Shown piece by piece: positions 45,393 to 52,647 of a DNA stretch of 64,000 bases. The DNA is from JBBROS01 sp965213845 (lineage in GTDB: Bacteria > Pseudomonadota > Alphaproteobacteria > Acetobacterales > Acetobacteraceae). The notes under the pieces are model-generated. The model saw nothing but the letters and a program-made list of their open reading frames with translations. It did not search any database and was not told the origin of the DNA. Within the stretch, counting starts at the first letter, position 1; the number at the start of each line of letters is the position of its first letter. Both the position numbers and the translations under genes were made by a program. The stretch spans positions 1 through 64,000 of the forward strand of contig CBDCAI010000014.1 in the NCBI GenBank assembly GCA_965213845.1, read 5' to 3'.

Positions 45393-46738
45393 CGAACCCG
45401 CTCCCGGTGGTGGTCATCGCCGGGCGGCCGAACGTGGGCAAGAGCACGCTGTTCAACAAGCTGGCGGGCCGCCGCCACGCCCTGGTGTCCGACACGCCGG
45501 GCGTCACGCGGGACCGCAAGGACGCCGAGGCGCTGCTGCGCGGCAAGCGGGTGCGCCTGGTCGACACGGCGGGGCTCGAGGAAGCCGCACCCGAGTCGCT
45601 GCCGGGCCGGATGCGTGCCTCGTCCGAGGCGGCGGTGGCGATGGCGGACCTGATCGTGTTCGTGGTGGATGCGCGCGCCGGCATCACCCCGGCCGACCAG
45701 CACTTCGCCGCCTGGCTGCGTCGGCAGAACCGTCCGGTGCTGCTGGTGGCCAACAAGGCGGAGGGCCGCGGCGGGGCGTCCGCGGCGCTGGAGGCGTACA
45801 GCCTGGGGCTGGGCGAGCCGCTGGCGATGTCGGCCGAGCACGGGGAAGGGCTCTCGAGCCTGATGACCGAGATCGCGGACCGGCTGCCGGAACAGGACCC
45901 GGCGGACGCCGACGCCGAGAACCGGCCGCTCAAGCTGGCGATCGTCGGGCGGCCGAACGCGGGCAAGAGCACGCTGCTGAACCGCCTGCTCGGCGAGGAC
46001 CGCATGATCACCGGTCCCGAGCCGGGCCTGACGCGCGATGCCGTGGCCTCGCTGCTGGCCGACGAAGTGGGCCCGATCGAGCTGGTGGACACGGCCGGCC
46101 TGCGCCGCCGCGCCCGGGTGGAGGAGACGCTCGAGAAGATGTCGGTCAGCGCCAGCATCGAGGCTTTGAAGATGGCCGAGGTGGTGGTGCTGTGCATCGA
46201 TGCCGTGCTGGGGCTGCACGACCAGGACATGCAGATCGGCCGGCTGATCGAGCGGGAGGGCCGGGCCTGCGTGCTGGCGCTGACCAAGTGGGACGCGGTG
46301 GCCGACCGGACGGGCACGCGCAAGCTGATCGGCGAGCGGCTGGAAAGCGGCATGTCGCAGATGAAGGGCATCCCGATCGTCACGCTCTCGGGGCTGACCG
46401 GGGCGGGGGTGGAACGGCTGCTGCCGGCGGTGCGGGCGGCCCACCTGGTCTGGAACACGCGGGTGCCGACCGGCGCGCTGAACCGCTGGTTCGAGGACGC
46501 GCTGGAACGTCATGCCCCGCCGCTGGTGGACGGGCGTCGGCTGAAGCTGCGCTACGTCACCCAGGCGAAGGCGCGTCCGCCCACCTTCATCGCGTTCGGC
46601 ACCCGGGCGGAGCAGATGCCCGACGTCTATTCGCGCTATTTGGTGAACAGCCTGCGTGACGAGTTCGCGCTGCCGGGCGTGCCGATCCGGCTGCTGCTGC
46701 GGGGGACGACGAACCCCTACGTCGACGACAAGGGCTGA
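45389..46738 (+). CDS. der: Ribosome-associated GTPase Der (EngA)
   Basis: Der (449 residues) is an essential tandem GTPase in 50S maturation. Two G domains are visible: GRPNVGKSTLFNKL with DTPGVTRD (residues ~11-45) and GRPNAGKSTLLNRLLG (~190-205) with DTAGLRRRARVEE. A KH-like C-terminal domain follows (from about 350). Both P-loops and switch motifs are intact. It is the third gene of the TPR/BamB/Der operon, and its end overlaps the convergent phosphorylase gene by 22 bases. Confidence 0.97.
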   Translation: MTNPLPVVVIAGRPNVGKSTLFNKLAGRRHALVSDTPGVTRDRKDAEALLRGKRVRLVDTAGLEEAAPESLPGRMRASSEAAVAMADLIVFVVDARAGITPADQHFAAWLRRQNRPVLLVANKAEGRGGASAALEAYSLGLGEPLAMSAEHGEGLSSLMTEIADRLPEQDPADADAENRPLKLAIVGRPNAGKSTLLNRLLGEDRMITGPEPGLTRDAVASLLADEVGPIELVDTAGLRRRARVEETLEKMSVSASIEALKMAEVVVLCIDAVLGLHDQDMQIGRLIEREGRACVLALTKWDAVADRTGTRKLIGERLESGMSQMKGIPIVTLSGLTGAGVERLLPAVRAAHLVWNTRVPTGALNRWFEDALERHAPPLVDGRRLKLRYVTQAKARPPTFIAFGTRAEQMPDVYSRYLVNSLRDEFALPGVPIRLLLRGTTNPYVDDKG

Positions 46739-47358
46739 ACCGCCGCCACGCGGGCCACCAGGGCCGCCCGCGCCCGCCCGGCGTCGCGCGCCAGGCCGAT
46801 CAATGCGGGCACTTCCCGGGGTGACGCGAGGACGGCGGCCAGGACCCGCAGCAGGCCGATCCGCCCTCGTGTGTTCAGCGCCACCAGCGCGGCGCGGGGC
46901 AGCGGGCGCCCTGCCGGGTCGCAGATGGCGCGAAGCGCCGCGAACGGCAGGCCGTGACGCCGGGCTTCACGCGCGACGGCGGCACTTTCGAGGTCCACCG
47001 CATCGGCGCCCGCCGCCCAGGCCGCGCGTTTCTGCGCCAGCGTGGCCAGCGTCGTGCCGCCGCCCAGCAGCACGTGGCCGGTGCCGCCGCCCAGCGCCGC
47101 GTTCAGCCCGGCATCCGTGTCCCATGACTCGCCGCCGTCCACCACGCGGGCCGGCACGACCAGCATCCCGGCCTGCAAAGCGGGATCGAGGCCGCCGGCC
47201 AGGCCGAAGCTGATCAGGGCGCGCACCCGGGGCGCCAGCCCGGCCGCCGCTGAGGCCGCACCCGCCGCGGCGCCGCCGCCGACAACCACCGGCACGCCCC
47301 AGCGCCGGGCCAGCCGCGCCTCGGCCTCGAGCCCCGTGACGATGCCGACCGGCGTCAC
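46717..47358 (-). CDS. Purine-phosphorylase-like protein (HpnG type)
   Basis: A 213-residue protein of the nucleoside phosphorylase fold, closest in pattern to hopanoid-associated phosphorylase HpnG. GIVTGLEAEARLARRWG opens it, SFGLAGGLDPALQAG and ADAVDLESAAVAREA (catalytic/ribose-contact region) follow, and LRAICDPAGRPLP is typical. The start is a GTG at 47358 that overlaps the nitrile hydratase alpha stop (GTGA), so it is coupled to that gene. No hopanoid genes are nearby. A role in cleaving a purine-like nucleoside near the hydratase is an inference. Confidence 0.8.
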   Translation of the reverse strand: MTPVGIVTGLEAEARLARRWGVPVVVGGGAAAGAASAAAGLAPRVRALISFGLAGGLDPALQAGMLVVPARVVDGGESWDTDAGLNAALGGGTGHVLLGGGTTLATLAQKRAAWAAGADAVDLESAAVAREARRHGLPFAALRAICDPAGRPLPRAALVALNTRGRIGLLRVLAAVLASPREVPALIGLARDAGRARAALVARVAAVQPLSST

Positions 47359-47957
47359 GCGTGCGGGACGGAGACCCCGACCATGTCGCCTTCGCGCACC
47401 AGCGCGGCCAGGCGTGCGGCGTCCCAGCCCTCGGTCCCCGCGGGGCGCTGCGGCAGCACCATCCAGCGGTAGTCGGCGGTGCTGTCCACCACGCGGATTC
47501 TGACGCCGGGGGCCAGGTGCGTGCCCCATTCCGCCAAAACGCCGGCCGGGTCGCGGACGGCGCGGGCGCGGTAGGCCGGCGACTTGTACCAGAACGGCGG
47601 ATAGCCGAGCACGCCCCGCGGGTAGCAGCTGCACAGCGTGCAGACGACCAGGTGGTGCAGGGTGTCGGTGTTCTCCAGCACGCCCAGCGGCGGCAGGCCG
47701 CGCATCGGCACGCCCATCGATTCCGCGGCGGCGGCGCCGTCGGCCAGCATCGCCGCGTGGAACTCCGGGTCGGTCCAGGCGCGGGCCACCATGGCCGCCC
47801 CGCGGGCGGGGCTCGCCTGGTCGGTGACGGCGACCCGCTCGGCGATCTCGTCCAGGCTGGTGACGCCCTTCTGCACCAGCAGCATCCGGATCGCGCCCAG
47901 CAGGCGGTCGCCCGGGGTCTGCAGCAGGGTGCCGCCTGGGGCTTCAGTCACGCTCAT
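47355..47957 (-). CDS. Nitrile hydratase-type alpha subunit (cobalt-type metal claw)
   Basis: A 200-residue protein of the nitrile hydratase alpha / thiocyanate hydrolase gamma family. The metal site reads VCTLCSCYPRGVLG (Cys106, Cys109, Ser110, Cys111). The Thr after the first Cys is the cobalt-type signature (iron types have Ser). PPFWYKSPAYRARAVRDP and RVVDSTADYRWMVLPQRPAG fit the fold. The middle two Cys are normally oxidised to sulfinic/sulfenic forms. It is the third of three overlapping genes: beta N-half, beta C-half, alpha. The substrate (nitrile, thiocyanate or other) is not shown by sequence. Confidence 0.9.
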   Translation of the reverse strand: MSVTEAPGGTLLQTPGDRLLGAIRMLLVQKGVTSLDEIAERVAVTDQASPARGAAMVARAWTDPEFHAAMLADGAAAAESMGVPMRGLPPLGVLENTDTLHHLVVCTLCSCYPRGVLGYPPFWYKSPAYRARAVRDPAGVLAEWGTHLAPGVRIRVVDSTADYRWMVLPQRPAGTEGWDAARLAALVREGDMVGVSVPHA

Positions 47958-48232
47958 GTCCGCGGCTCCAGCCAGGGTTCGTAAAGTTCGACGAGGATCT
48001 CGCCGCCCTTGCCGTCGGGCCACACGGCGGAGGGCGGGAAGGCGACGTGATAGAGGTCGAGCGTCGCGGCGGGGCGGGCGAACGCCAGCTCCTCGGGGTT
48101 CGGAAAGCGGCCGAGGTGTCGCACGACGGTGCCGGCCTGGCCGCGCAGGTAATGGGGCGTGCGGATGTGGCAGGGGCCGCGCGCCTCGGGCCAGTCGTCG
48201 CGCACGCGGACGGGCGTGCCGGCACTCAGCAT
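47954..48232 (-). CDS. Nitrile hydratase beta subunit, C-terminal half as a separate protein
   Basis: A 92-residue SH3-like domain equal to the C-terminal half of nitrile hydratase beta. GPCHIRTPHYLRGQAGTVVRHLG (split here only for quoting: GPCHIRTPHYLRG, then QAGTVVRHLG) includes the Arg at residue 30 that is expected to contact the oxidised cysteines. LYHVAFPPSAVWPD and ILVELYEPWLEP are the family end. The start is at 48232, overlapping the N-half gene by seven bases, and the stop overlaps alpha as ATGA. Splitting beta in two is known for thiocyanate hydrolase and for the three-subunit toyocamycin nitrile hydratase. Confidence 0.85.
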   Translation of the reverse strand: MLSAGTPVRVRDDWPEARGPCHIRTPHYLRGQAGTVVRHLGRFPNPEELAFARPAATLDLYHVAFPPSAVWPDGKGGEILVELYEPWLEPRT

Positions 48233-48543
48233 CGGGCCAGCGCCTCGGTCAGCTCGGCTTCGGTGATGACGCCGCGGGCCAGCAGGTTGTCGGCGATGGA
48301 GCGGATCCATTTCTGGTAGTAGCCCAGCTTCAGGTACTCCGGCTCCGGGATGGCCTCGATGCCCCGGCGCAGCTCGTCGACCGACATCACCTTCTTTGCA
48401 CCCAGTATCTGCCGGATGGCGTCGACCTCCTTGTCGAAGGCCGTCAGCCCGTGCGGCGCCAGATCGATCGGCTCGCACAGGAACTTGGAGACGCCGCCCA
48501 TGTCGTGGTGGGCGCGATGGTCGTTGTGGTCGGCTTCGGTCAT
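48226..48543 (-). CDS. Nitrile hydratase beta subunit, N-terminal half as a separate protein
   Basis: A 105-residue protein equal to the N-terminal half of nitrile hydratase beta. HHDMGGVSKFLCEPI matches the beta start, and DELRRGIEAIPEPEYL (Arg59/Arg60) carries the expected active-site Arg. GYYQKWIRSIADNLLARGVI follows. The first 13 residues are His/Asp-rich (DHNDHRAHHD), a possible metal-handling tail. The fold also resembles the small activator proteins of cobalt nitrile hydratases, so a chaperone role is possible. The start overlaps the SH3 gene as ATGA. Confidence 0.85.
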   Translation of the reverse strand: MTEADHNDHRAHHDMGGVSKFLCEPIDLAPHGLTAFDKEVDAIRQILGAKKVMSVDELRRGIEAIPEPEYLKLGYYQKWIRSIADNLLARGVITEAELTEALARC

Positions 48544-49328
48544 TGGATCACCTCTCCGGGGAAGACACCCCAGACGTCCGAGCGCTTGATCCAGCCACGA
48601 TAGTCCTGAACCTGGGCCTGGCACCAGTCGGACGTCGCCTCGCAGCTGCGCAGGCGGACGATGACGCCGGGCTTGAGGCGGGCCACGGCGGTGGCGGTGT
48701 CCTTGGGGTCGGCGCGCAGCGTCGGGTCGGCGCTGGCGGCGACCACGACGCCGGTGCGGCGTGGGGCGAGGGTGGCCTGGTGGACCCAGCCCTTCACGCC
48801 CTCGGGGTCGCGGACGAGGCGCCAAATCTCGAACTCCCGTTCGATGAGCACGGGCAGGTCGCGGCGCTTGTAGACCCAGTCGATGGGGTAGCGGGTGCCG
48901 GGGCCGGTGCGCATGTTGACCTCGTCGGTGCGGAGCGTCGCGAAACGGGGCAGCGGGTTGCCGGTGTTGCTGCCCTTGCCGGGCTCGGTGGGCTTTTCGG
49001 GTTCCGGGGCGGCAGTGGGCGGCGCGGCCGGGACGGGAACCACGGCGGGCGGGCGATGGGCCGGGGCGGCGGGTTGCCGCGCCTGCGGGCCGGGCCTGGG
49101 TCGCACGACCGGGGCCGGGTGCGCCGGCGGCCTCGCGGTTTCAGGGGCCTGGGGCGGCTTGGCTGGCTTGGCTGGCTTGGCCGGGGTGGGCGGCTTGGCG
49201 GTCTGGGCCGGCTTGGCGTGCGCGGGCGGCGGTATGGCCGGCTTTGCTTGCGGAACCGGCTGCGTCAGGGCCGGGCCCATGCCGAGCAGCAGCAGGATCA
49301 GCACAAGGCGGGGCAGGGGAGAGACCAT
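48540..49328 (-). CDS. Exported SH3-domain protein with proline-rich linker
   Basis: A 262-residue protein. A signal peptide (VSPLPRLVLILLLLGMGPALT) is followed by a Pro/Ala/Lys-rich linker (about 25-125, with KPAKPAKPP repeats). Two bacterial SH3-like domains follow (RTDEVNMRTGPGTRYPIDWVYKRRDLPVLIEREFE-type core, quoted as NMRTGPGTRYPIDW and VYKRRDLPVLIE; and RLRSCEATSDWCQAQV near 230). Such domains bind cell-wall peptides. The start at 49328 (a longer frame begins at 49364) gives the normal signal peptide. It overlaps the hydratase beta N-half by ATGA. The link to the hydratase may be only transcriptional. Confidence 0.85.
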   Translation of the reverse strand: MVSPLPRLVLILLLLGMGPALTQPVPQAKPAIPPPAHAKPAQTAKPPTPAKPAKPAKPPQAPETARPPAHPAPVVRPRPGPQARQPAAPAHRPPAVVPVPAAPPTAAPEPEKPTEPGKGSNTGNPLPRFATLRTDEVNMRTGPGTRYPIDWVYKRRDLPVLIEREFEIWRLVRDPEGVKGWVHQATLAPRRTGVVVAASADPTLRADPKDTATAVARLKPGVIVRLRSCEATSDWCQAQVQDYRGWIKRSDVWGVFPGEVIQ

Positions 49329-49408
49329 GCCGCCATCCGTGCCAAGCGCCCGCATCGGGGTCAAGCACGCCGTGGCGCCGGGCGGTCAAGCGCGCCGTCG
49401 TGCGGGGT

Positions 49409-49786
49409 TCAGAGCGTGACGATCTGCCCGGGGCCCACCGCCGAGAGGAACGCCGGCACGCCCGACGCCTCCACCCCGGCGAGCAGCGACGCCGGGTCAA
49501 GCCCTGCCATGCGCAGCCCCGAGTCGCAGGCCATCAGCCGGACGCCCAGCTCCAGGGACGCGGCGCGCAGCTCCTCGAGCCCTGCCACGCCGCGGGCCCG
49601 CACCGCGGCGTCCCGCCCGGCGTCCGGAATGCCGGACCAGTCGGCGGCCAGTGCCAGGCATCCGTCGTTCGTGGCGAACACCACGACCCTGCGCCCGACC
49701 GCCGCCGCCCCGGCCGCCAGCACGAAGGCGTAGTGCCCTCGCTCGTGCCCGCCCGAGATCAGCAGGATGCCGAGGGTCTCAGCCAT
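49409..49786 (-). CDS. DsrE-like sulfur-relay family protein
   Basis: A 125-residue protein of the DsrE/DsrF-like family. LGILLISGGHERGHYAFVLAAGA opens the fold (quoted part: GILLISGGHERGHYAF), and GVRLMACDSGLRMAGLDP carries a conserved Cys typical of sulfur carriers. VPAFLSAVG-type strands end it. Function in this branch is unproven. The start overlaps the moeB stop by eight bases, so the two are probably coupled. An 80-base gap separates it from the SH3 gene downstream. Confidence 0.8.
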   Translation of the reverse strand: MAETLGILLISGGHERGHYAFVLAAGAAAVGRRVVVFATNDGCLALAADWSGIPDAGRDAAVRARGVAGLEELRAASLELGVRLMACDSGLRMAGLDPASLLAGVEASGVPAFLSAVGPGQIVTL

Positions 49787-50591
49787 GGGCCGCGTGGACG
49801 ATGTCGCCGGGAACGGGCGCGGCACAGAGCGGGCAGGCCGGGTCTTTCCGCAGGCGTACGGTGCGGAACCGGGCGGCGAGCGCGTCCCAGATGATCAGGC
49901 GGCCCGAGAGGCTGTCGCCGATGCCCATGATCTCCTTCAGGACCTCGGTCGCCTGCAGGCTGCCCATGACGCCGGTGACGGCGCCCAGGATGCCGGCCTC
50001 GCTGCAGGACGGGATCATGCCCTCCGGCGGGGGCGCCGGGTGCAGGCAGCGGTAGCAGGGGCCCAAGGGGTCGGCGTGCGGCTTGAAGGTGCTCAGCTGC
50101 CCGTCGAAACGCAGCACGGCGGCCGAGACCAGGGTGCGTCTTGCGTGCACGCAGGCGTCGGCGACGAGGAAGCGGGTGGCGAAGTTGTCGCTGCCGTCGC
50201 AGACGATGTCGTAGGCGCGGACCAGCTCCATGACATTGAGGGCGTCGAGCCGGACCGGGTGCGGCTCGATGCGGACGGCCGGGTTGATCGCCCGTGCGGC
50301 CGATGTGGCGGAGGCGACCTTCGTCGCGCCCAGCCGCTCCGTGGTGTGGGCGATCTGCCGCTGCAGGTTCGACAGATCCACCACGTCGTCGTCCACCAGG
50401 CCGATGGTGCCCACCCCGGCGGCCGCCAGATACAGCAGCAGCGGACTGCCCAGGCCGCCTGCGCCCACCACCAGCACCCGCGCCGCCCGCAGCCGTGCCT
50501 GGCCCTCGCCGCCGACCTCGGGCAGCAGGATATGCCGGCTGTAGCGGCTGATTTCGTCTTCCGTGAAGTCGAGGTTCATGGTGCAAGACAT
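49779..50591 (-). CDS. moeB: MoeB/ThiF-type adenylyltransferase
   Basis: A 270-residue E1-like enzyme that adenylates the C-terminus of a sulfur-carrier protein. ISRYSRHILLPEVGGEGQ is the family start, VLVVGAGGLGSPLL the nucleotide site, and GSDNFATRFLV the next motif. Two Cys pairs (CYRC near 180 and CPLC near 255) bind zinc. CSEAGILGAVTG near 200 holds the catalytic Cys region. It may serve molybdopterin or thiamine synthesis. A second ATG at 50579 gives a start nearer the conserved region. It is divergent from queC and coupled to the DsrE gene. Confidence 0.92.
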   Translation of the reverse strand: MSCTMNLDFTEDEISRYSRHILLPEVGGEGQARLRAARVLVVGAGGLGSPLLLYLAAAGVGTIGLVDDDVVDLSNLQRQIAHTTERLGATKVASATSAARAINPAVRIEPHPVRLDALNVMELVRAYDIVCDGSDNFATRFLVADACVHARRTLVSAAVLRFDGQLSTFKPHADPLGPCYRCLHPAPPPEGMIPSCSEAGILGAVTGVMGSLQATEVLKEIMGIGDSLSGRLIIWDALAARFRTVRLRKDPACPLCAAPVPGDIVHAAHG

Positions 50592-50614
50592 AGGACTCGA
50601 GGGAGCGGATTGCG

Positions 50615-51370
50615 ATGGCGGACGGGGCAGGCGCGCCGGGGGTGGTTGCGCCAGGCGGGCGGGAGCCGGAAGCGGAAGGCGCCCTTGTGCTGTTCAGCGG
50701 CGGCCAGGACAGCACGGCCTGCCTGGCCTGGGCGCTGGAACGCTTCGAACGGGTGGAGACGGTCGGCTTCGCCTATGGCCAGCGGCATTCCGTCGAGCTG
50801 TCCTGCCGCCCACCGATCCGGGTGAAGTTCGCCGCCCGATGGGGGCAGCGGCTTGGGGCGGACCACCTGTTGGATCTGGCCGGCGCGCTGGCCGGGCTGG
50901 GCGCCACGGCGCTGACCTCGGACATGGCGATCACGATGGGACAGGACGGCCTGCCCACCACCTTCGTGCCCGGCCGCAACCTGCTGTTCCTGACCATGGC
51001 CGGCGCCCTGGCCTATCGCCGGGGCCTGCGACACATCGTCGGCGGCATGTGCGAGACGGACTACAGCGGCTACCCCGACTGCCGCGACGACACGATCAAG
51101 GCCATGCAGCTGGCGCTCAACCTGGGCATGCAGCGCCGCTTCGTGCTGCACACGCCGCTGATGTGGCTCGACAAGGCGGCCACCTGGGCGATGGCGGACG
51201 ATCTGGGCATCCTGGAGGCGACGGTCGCGCTGACCCACACCTGCTACAAGGGCGACCGGACCCACCGGCACGACTGGGGTTTCGGCTGCGGCGACTGCCC
51301 GGCCTGCGACCTGCGCGCGCAGGGATGGGCGCGCTTCGACGCGGCGCGTTCGTCTGCCGCTGCCCCATGA
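50615..51370 (+). CDS. queC: 7-cyano-7-deazaguanine synthase (preQ0 synthase)
   Basis: QueC (251 residues) converts carboxy-deazaguanine to preQ0, a cyano-substituted deazapurine used for queuosine. The ATP PP-loop LFSGGQDSTACLAWAL, FAYGQRHSVEL and VPGRNLLFLTMA are visible, and the zinc-binding CGDCPACDLR end (with an upstream CYKG Cys) is complete. The start follows GGGAGCGG. It shares a 23-base gap with divergent moeB, and its stop overlaps the DedA gene as ATGA. No queD, queE or queF is in this window. Confidence 0.95.
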   Translation: MADGAGAPGVVAPGGREPEAEGALVLFSGGQDSTACLAWALERFERVETVGFAYGQRHSVELSCRPPIRVKFAARWGQRLGADHLLDLAGALAGLGATALTSDMAITMGQDGLPTTFVPGRNLLFLTMAGALAYRRGLRHIVGGMCETDYSGYPDCRDDTIKAMQLALNLGMQRRFVLHTPLMWLDKAATWAMADDLGILEATVALTHTCYKGDRTHRHDWGFGCGDCPACDLRAQGWARFDAARSSAAAP

Positions 51371-52029
51371 TCGGGTTCCTGGAAGGGCTGATCCAGCAAT
51401 ACGGCTACGGCCTGGTCGGTGTCGTCATCTGTCTCGAGGCAATGGGCCTGCCGTTGCCGGGCGAGAGCCTGCTGATCGCGACGGCCATCTATGCGGCGAC
51501 GACGCACAACCTGGCCATCGAGTGGATCGTGATCGCGGCGGCGATCGGCGCCATCATGGGCGACAATTTCGGCTACCTGATCGGGCAGAAGCTCGGGCGG
51601 CCGGCGCTGGAGAAGTACGGGCCCCGCATCGGCCTTTCGGTGCCGCGGCAACGGCTGGGCCAGTACCTGTTCTTCAAGTATGGCGGGATCGTCGTGTTCT
51701 TCGGGCGTTTCATCGCATTCCTGCGGACCTTCGCCGCCCTGCTGGCCGGCGCCAACCGCATGCGCTGGGGCCGCTTCCTATTATGGAACGCGCTGGGCGG
51801 GATCGCCTGGACGCACCTGTACGGGATCACCGCCTATCTGCTCGGCAACCAGGCGCACCGGCTGGTGGGTCCGTTCGGCCTGGTGGTGGGCGCGGTGGCG
51901 GCGGCCGCGGCCGTCTATGTCGTGGTGTTCCTCAAGCGGCATGAGAAGCGGCTGATCGCGAAGGCGGAGATCGAAATGGCCGCGCATGACCGAGCCGTTT
52001 CGCAGACTGCAACCGAAGGCGGCGCCTAG
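51367..52029 (+). CDS. DedA family membrane protein
   Basis: A 220-residue membrane protein with the DedA/VTT core. GLPLPGESLLI with the acidic Glu, the ATAIYAATTHN segment, GDNFGYLIGQKLGRPALEKYGP, then RFIAFLRTFAALLAGANRM and GGIAWTHLYGITAYLLG are typical. Members take part in lipid flipping, membrane potential and resistance. It is coupled to queC by ATGA. Its end overlaps the convergent M23 gene by four bases. There is no evidence it is linked to queuosine synthesis other than the operon. Confidence 0.9.
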   Translation: MIGFLEGLIQQYGYGLVGVVICLEAMGLPLPGESLLIATAIYAATTHNLAIEWIVIAAAIGAIMGDNFGYLIGQKLGRPALEKYGPRIGLSVPRQRLGQYLFFKYGGIVVFFGRFIAFLRTFAALLAGANRMRWGRFLLWNALGGIAWTHLYGITAYLLGNQAHRLVGPFGLVVGAVAAAAAVYVVVFLKRHEKRLIAKAEIEMAAHDRAVSQTATEGGA

Positions 52030-52496
52030 CGGGCGGTGCAGCGGGCCACGCCCAGCAGCGGCTCCGGATCGATCGCCTGCGTGCCGCGCAGCACGGCGAA
52101 GAAGACGTGGGTGCCGTAGGTCACGCCGGTGCGGGCGACGTGGCCCAGCGGCTCGCCCGCCTTCACCGCGCGCCGGCCCTCCGCGATGGCGGGCACGAGG
52201 TTGCCCAGATGGGCATAGAGCGTCGTCGTGCCGTCGGGGTGGACCAGGTGCACGGTCACGCCGCCCAGCCCCTGGCGCTTGATGATCGCGACCCGCCCGT
52301 CGGCCGCGGCGTGCACCAGCGCACCCGCCGGGGCAGGCAGGTCCACGCCGTTGTGGAAGGCGGCCGGCGCGTGCGGCCCCACCGCATGCCGCATGCCGAA
52401 CGGGGAGGAGATGCAGGCCGGCGTCACCGGCGCCAGCAGGGTGGCGGCGGCCGCCGGGCCGGACAGCAGGAGCAGGGTCGGGAGCAGGGCGCGCAT
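52026..52496 (-). CDS. M23 (LytM-type) peptidase-like protein, incomplete metal site
   Basis: A 156-residue exported protein with a signal peptide (LLPTLLLLSGPAAA). The LytM-type core has SSPFGMRH, the first metal motif HNGVD, LYAHLGNLVP and then GTHVFFAV. The final motif should read HxH; the second His, a zinc ligand, is replaced by Phe. This suggests a degenerate, non-hydrolytic member, perhaps an activator of another enzyme as EnvC/NlpD are. It is convergent with the DedA gene. Confidence 0.8.
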   Translation of the reverse strand: MRALLPTLLLLSGPAAAATLLAPVTPACISSPFGMRHAVGPHAPAAFHNGVDLPAPAGALVHAAADGRVAIIKRQGLGGVTVHLVHPDGTTTLYAHLGNLVPAIAEGRRAVKAGEPLGHVARTGVTYGTHVFFAVLRGTQAIDPEPLLGVARCTAR

Positions 52497-52536
52497 CGGT
52501 GCGATCGTGGCGCGGCGGTCCGGTTGCCGCAACCCG

Positions 52537-52591
52537 GCGCCCACCCTGCGCCCACCCTGCGCCCACCCGGCGCCCACCCTGCGCCGATCCT
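52537..52591. repeat. 11-bp tandem repeat, five units
   Basis: Five head-to-tail copies of GCGCCCACCCT (52537, 52548, 52559, 52570, 52581; the third has one and the last three changes) lie in the divergent gap between the M23 and TauE genes. The period is near one helical turn. The function is unknown, with a repeated regulator site or a slippage tract both possible. Confidence 0.85.
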
Positions 52592-52647
52592 GCACATTGA
52601 CGCCTGGCCCGGCGCCGGCCTTAGCTGCCCCGAAGCCGGAGGCGCCG

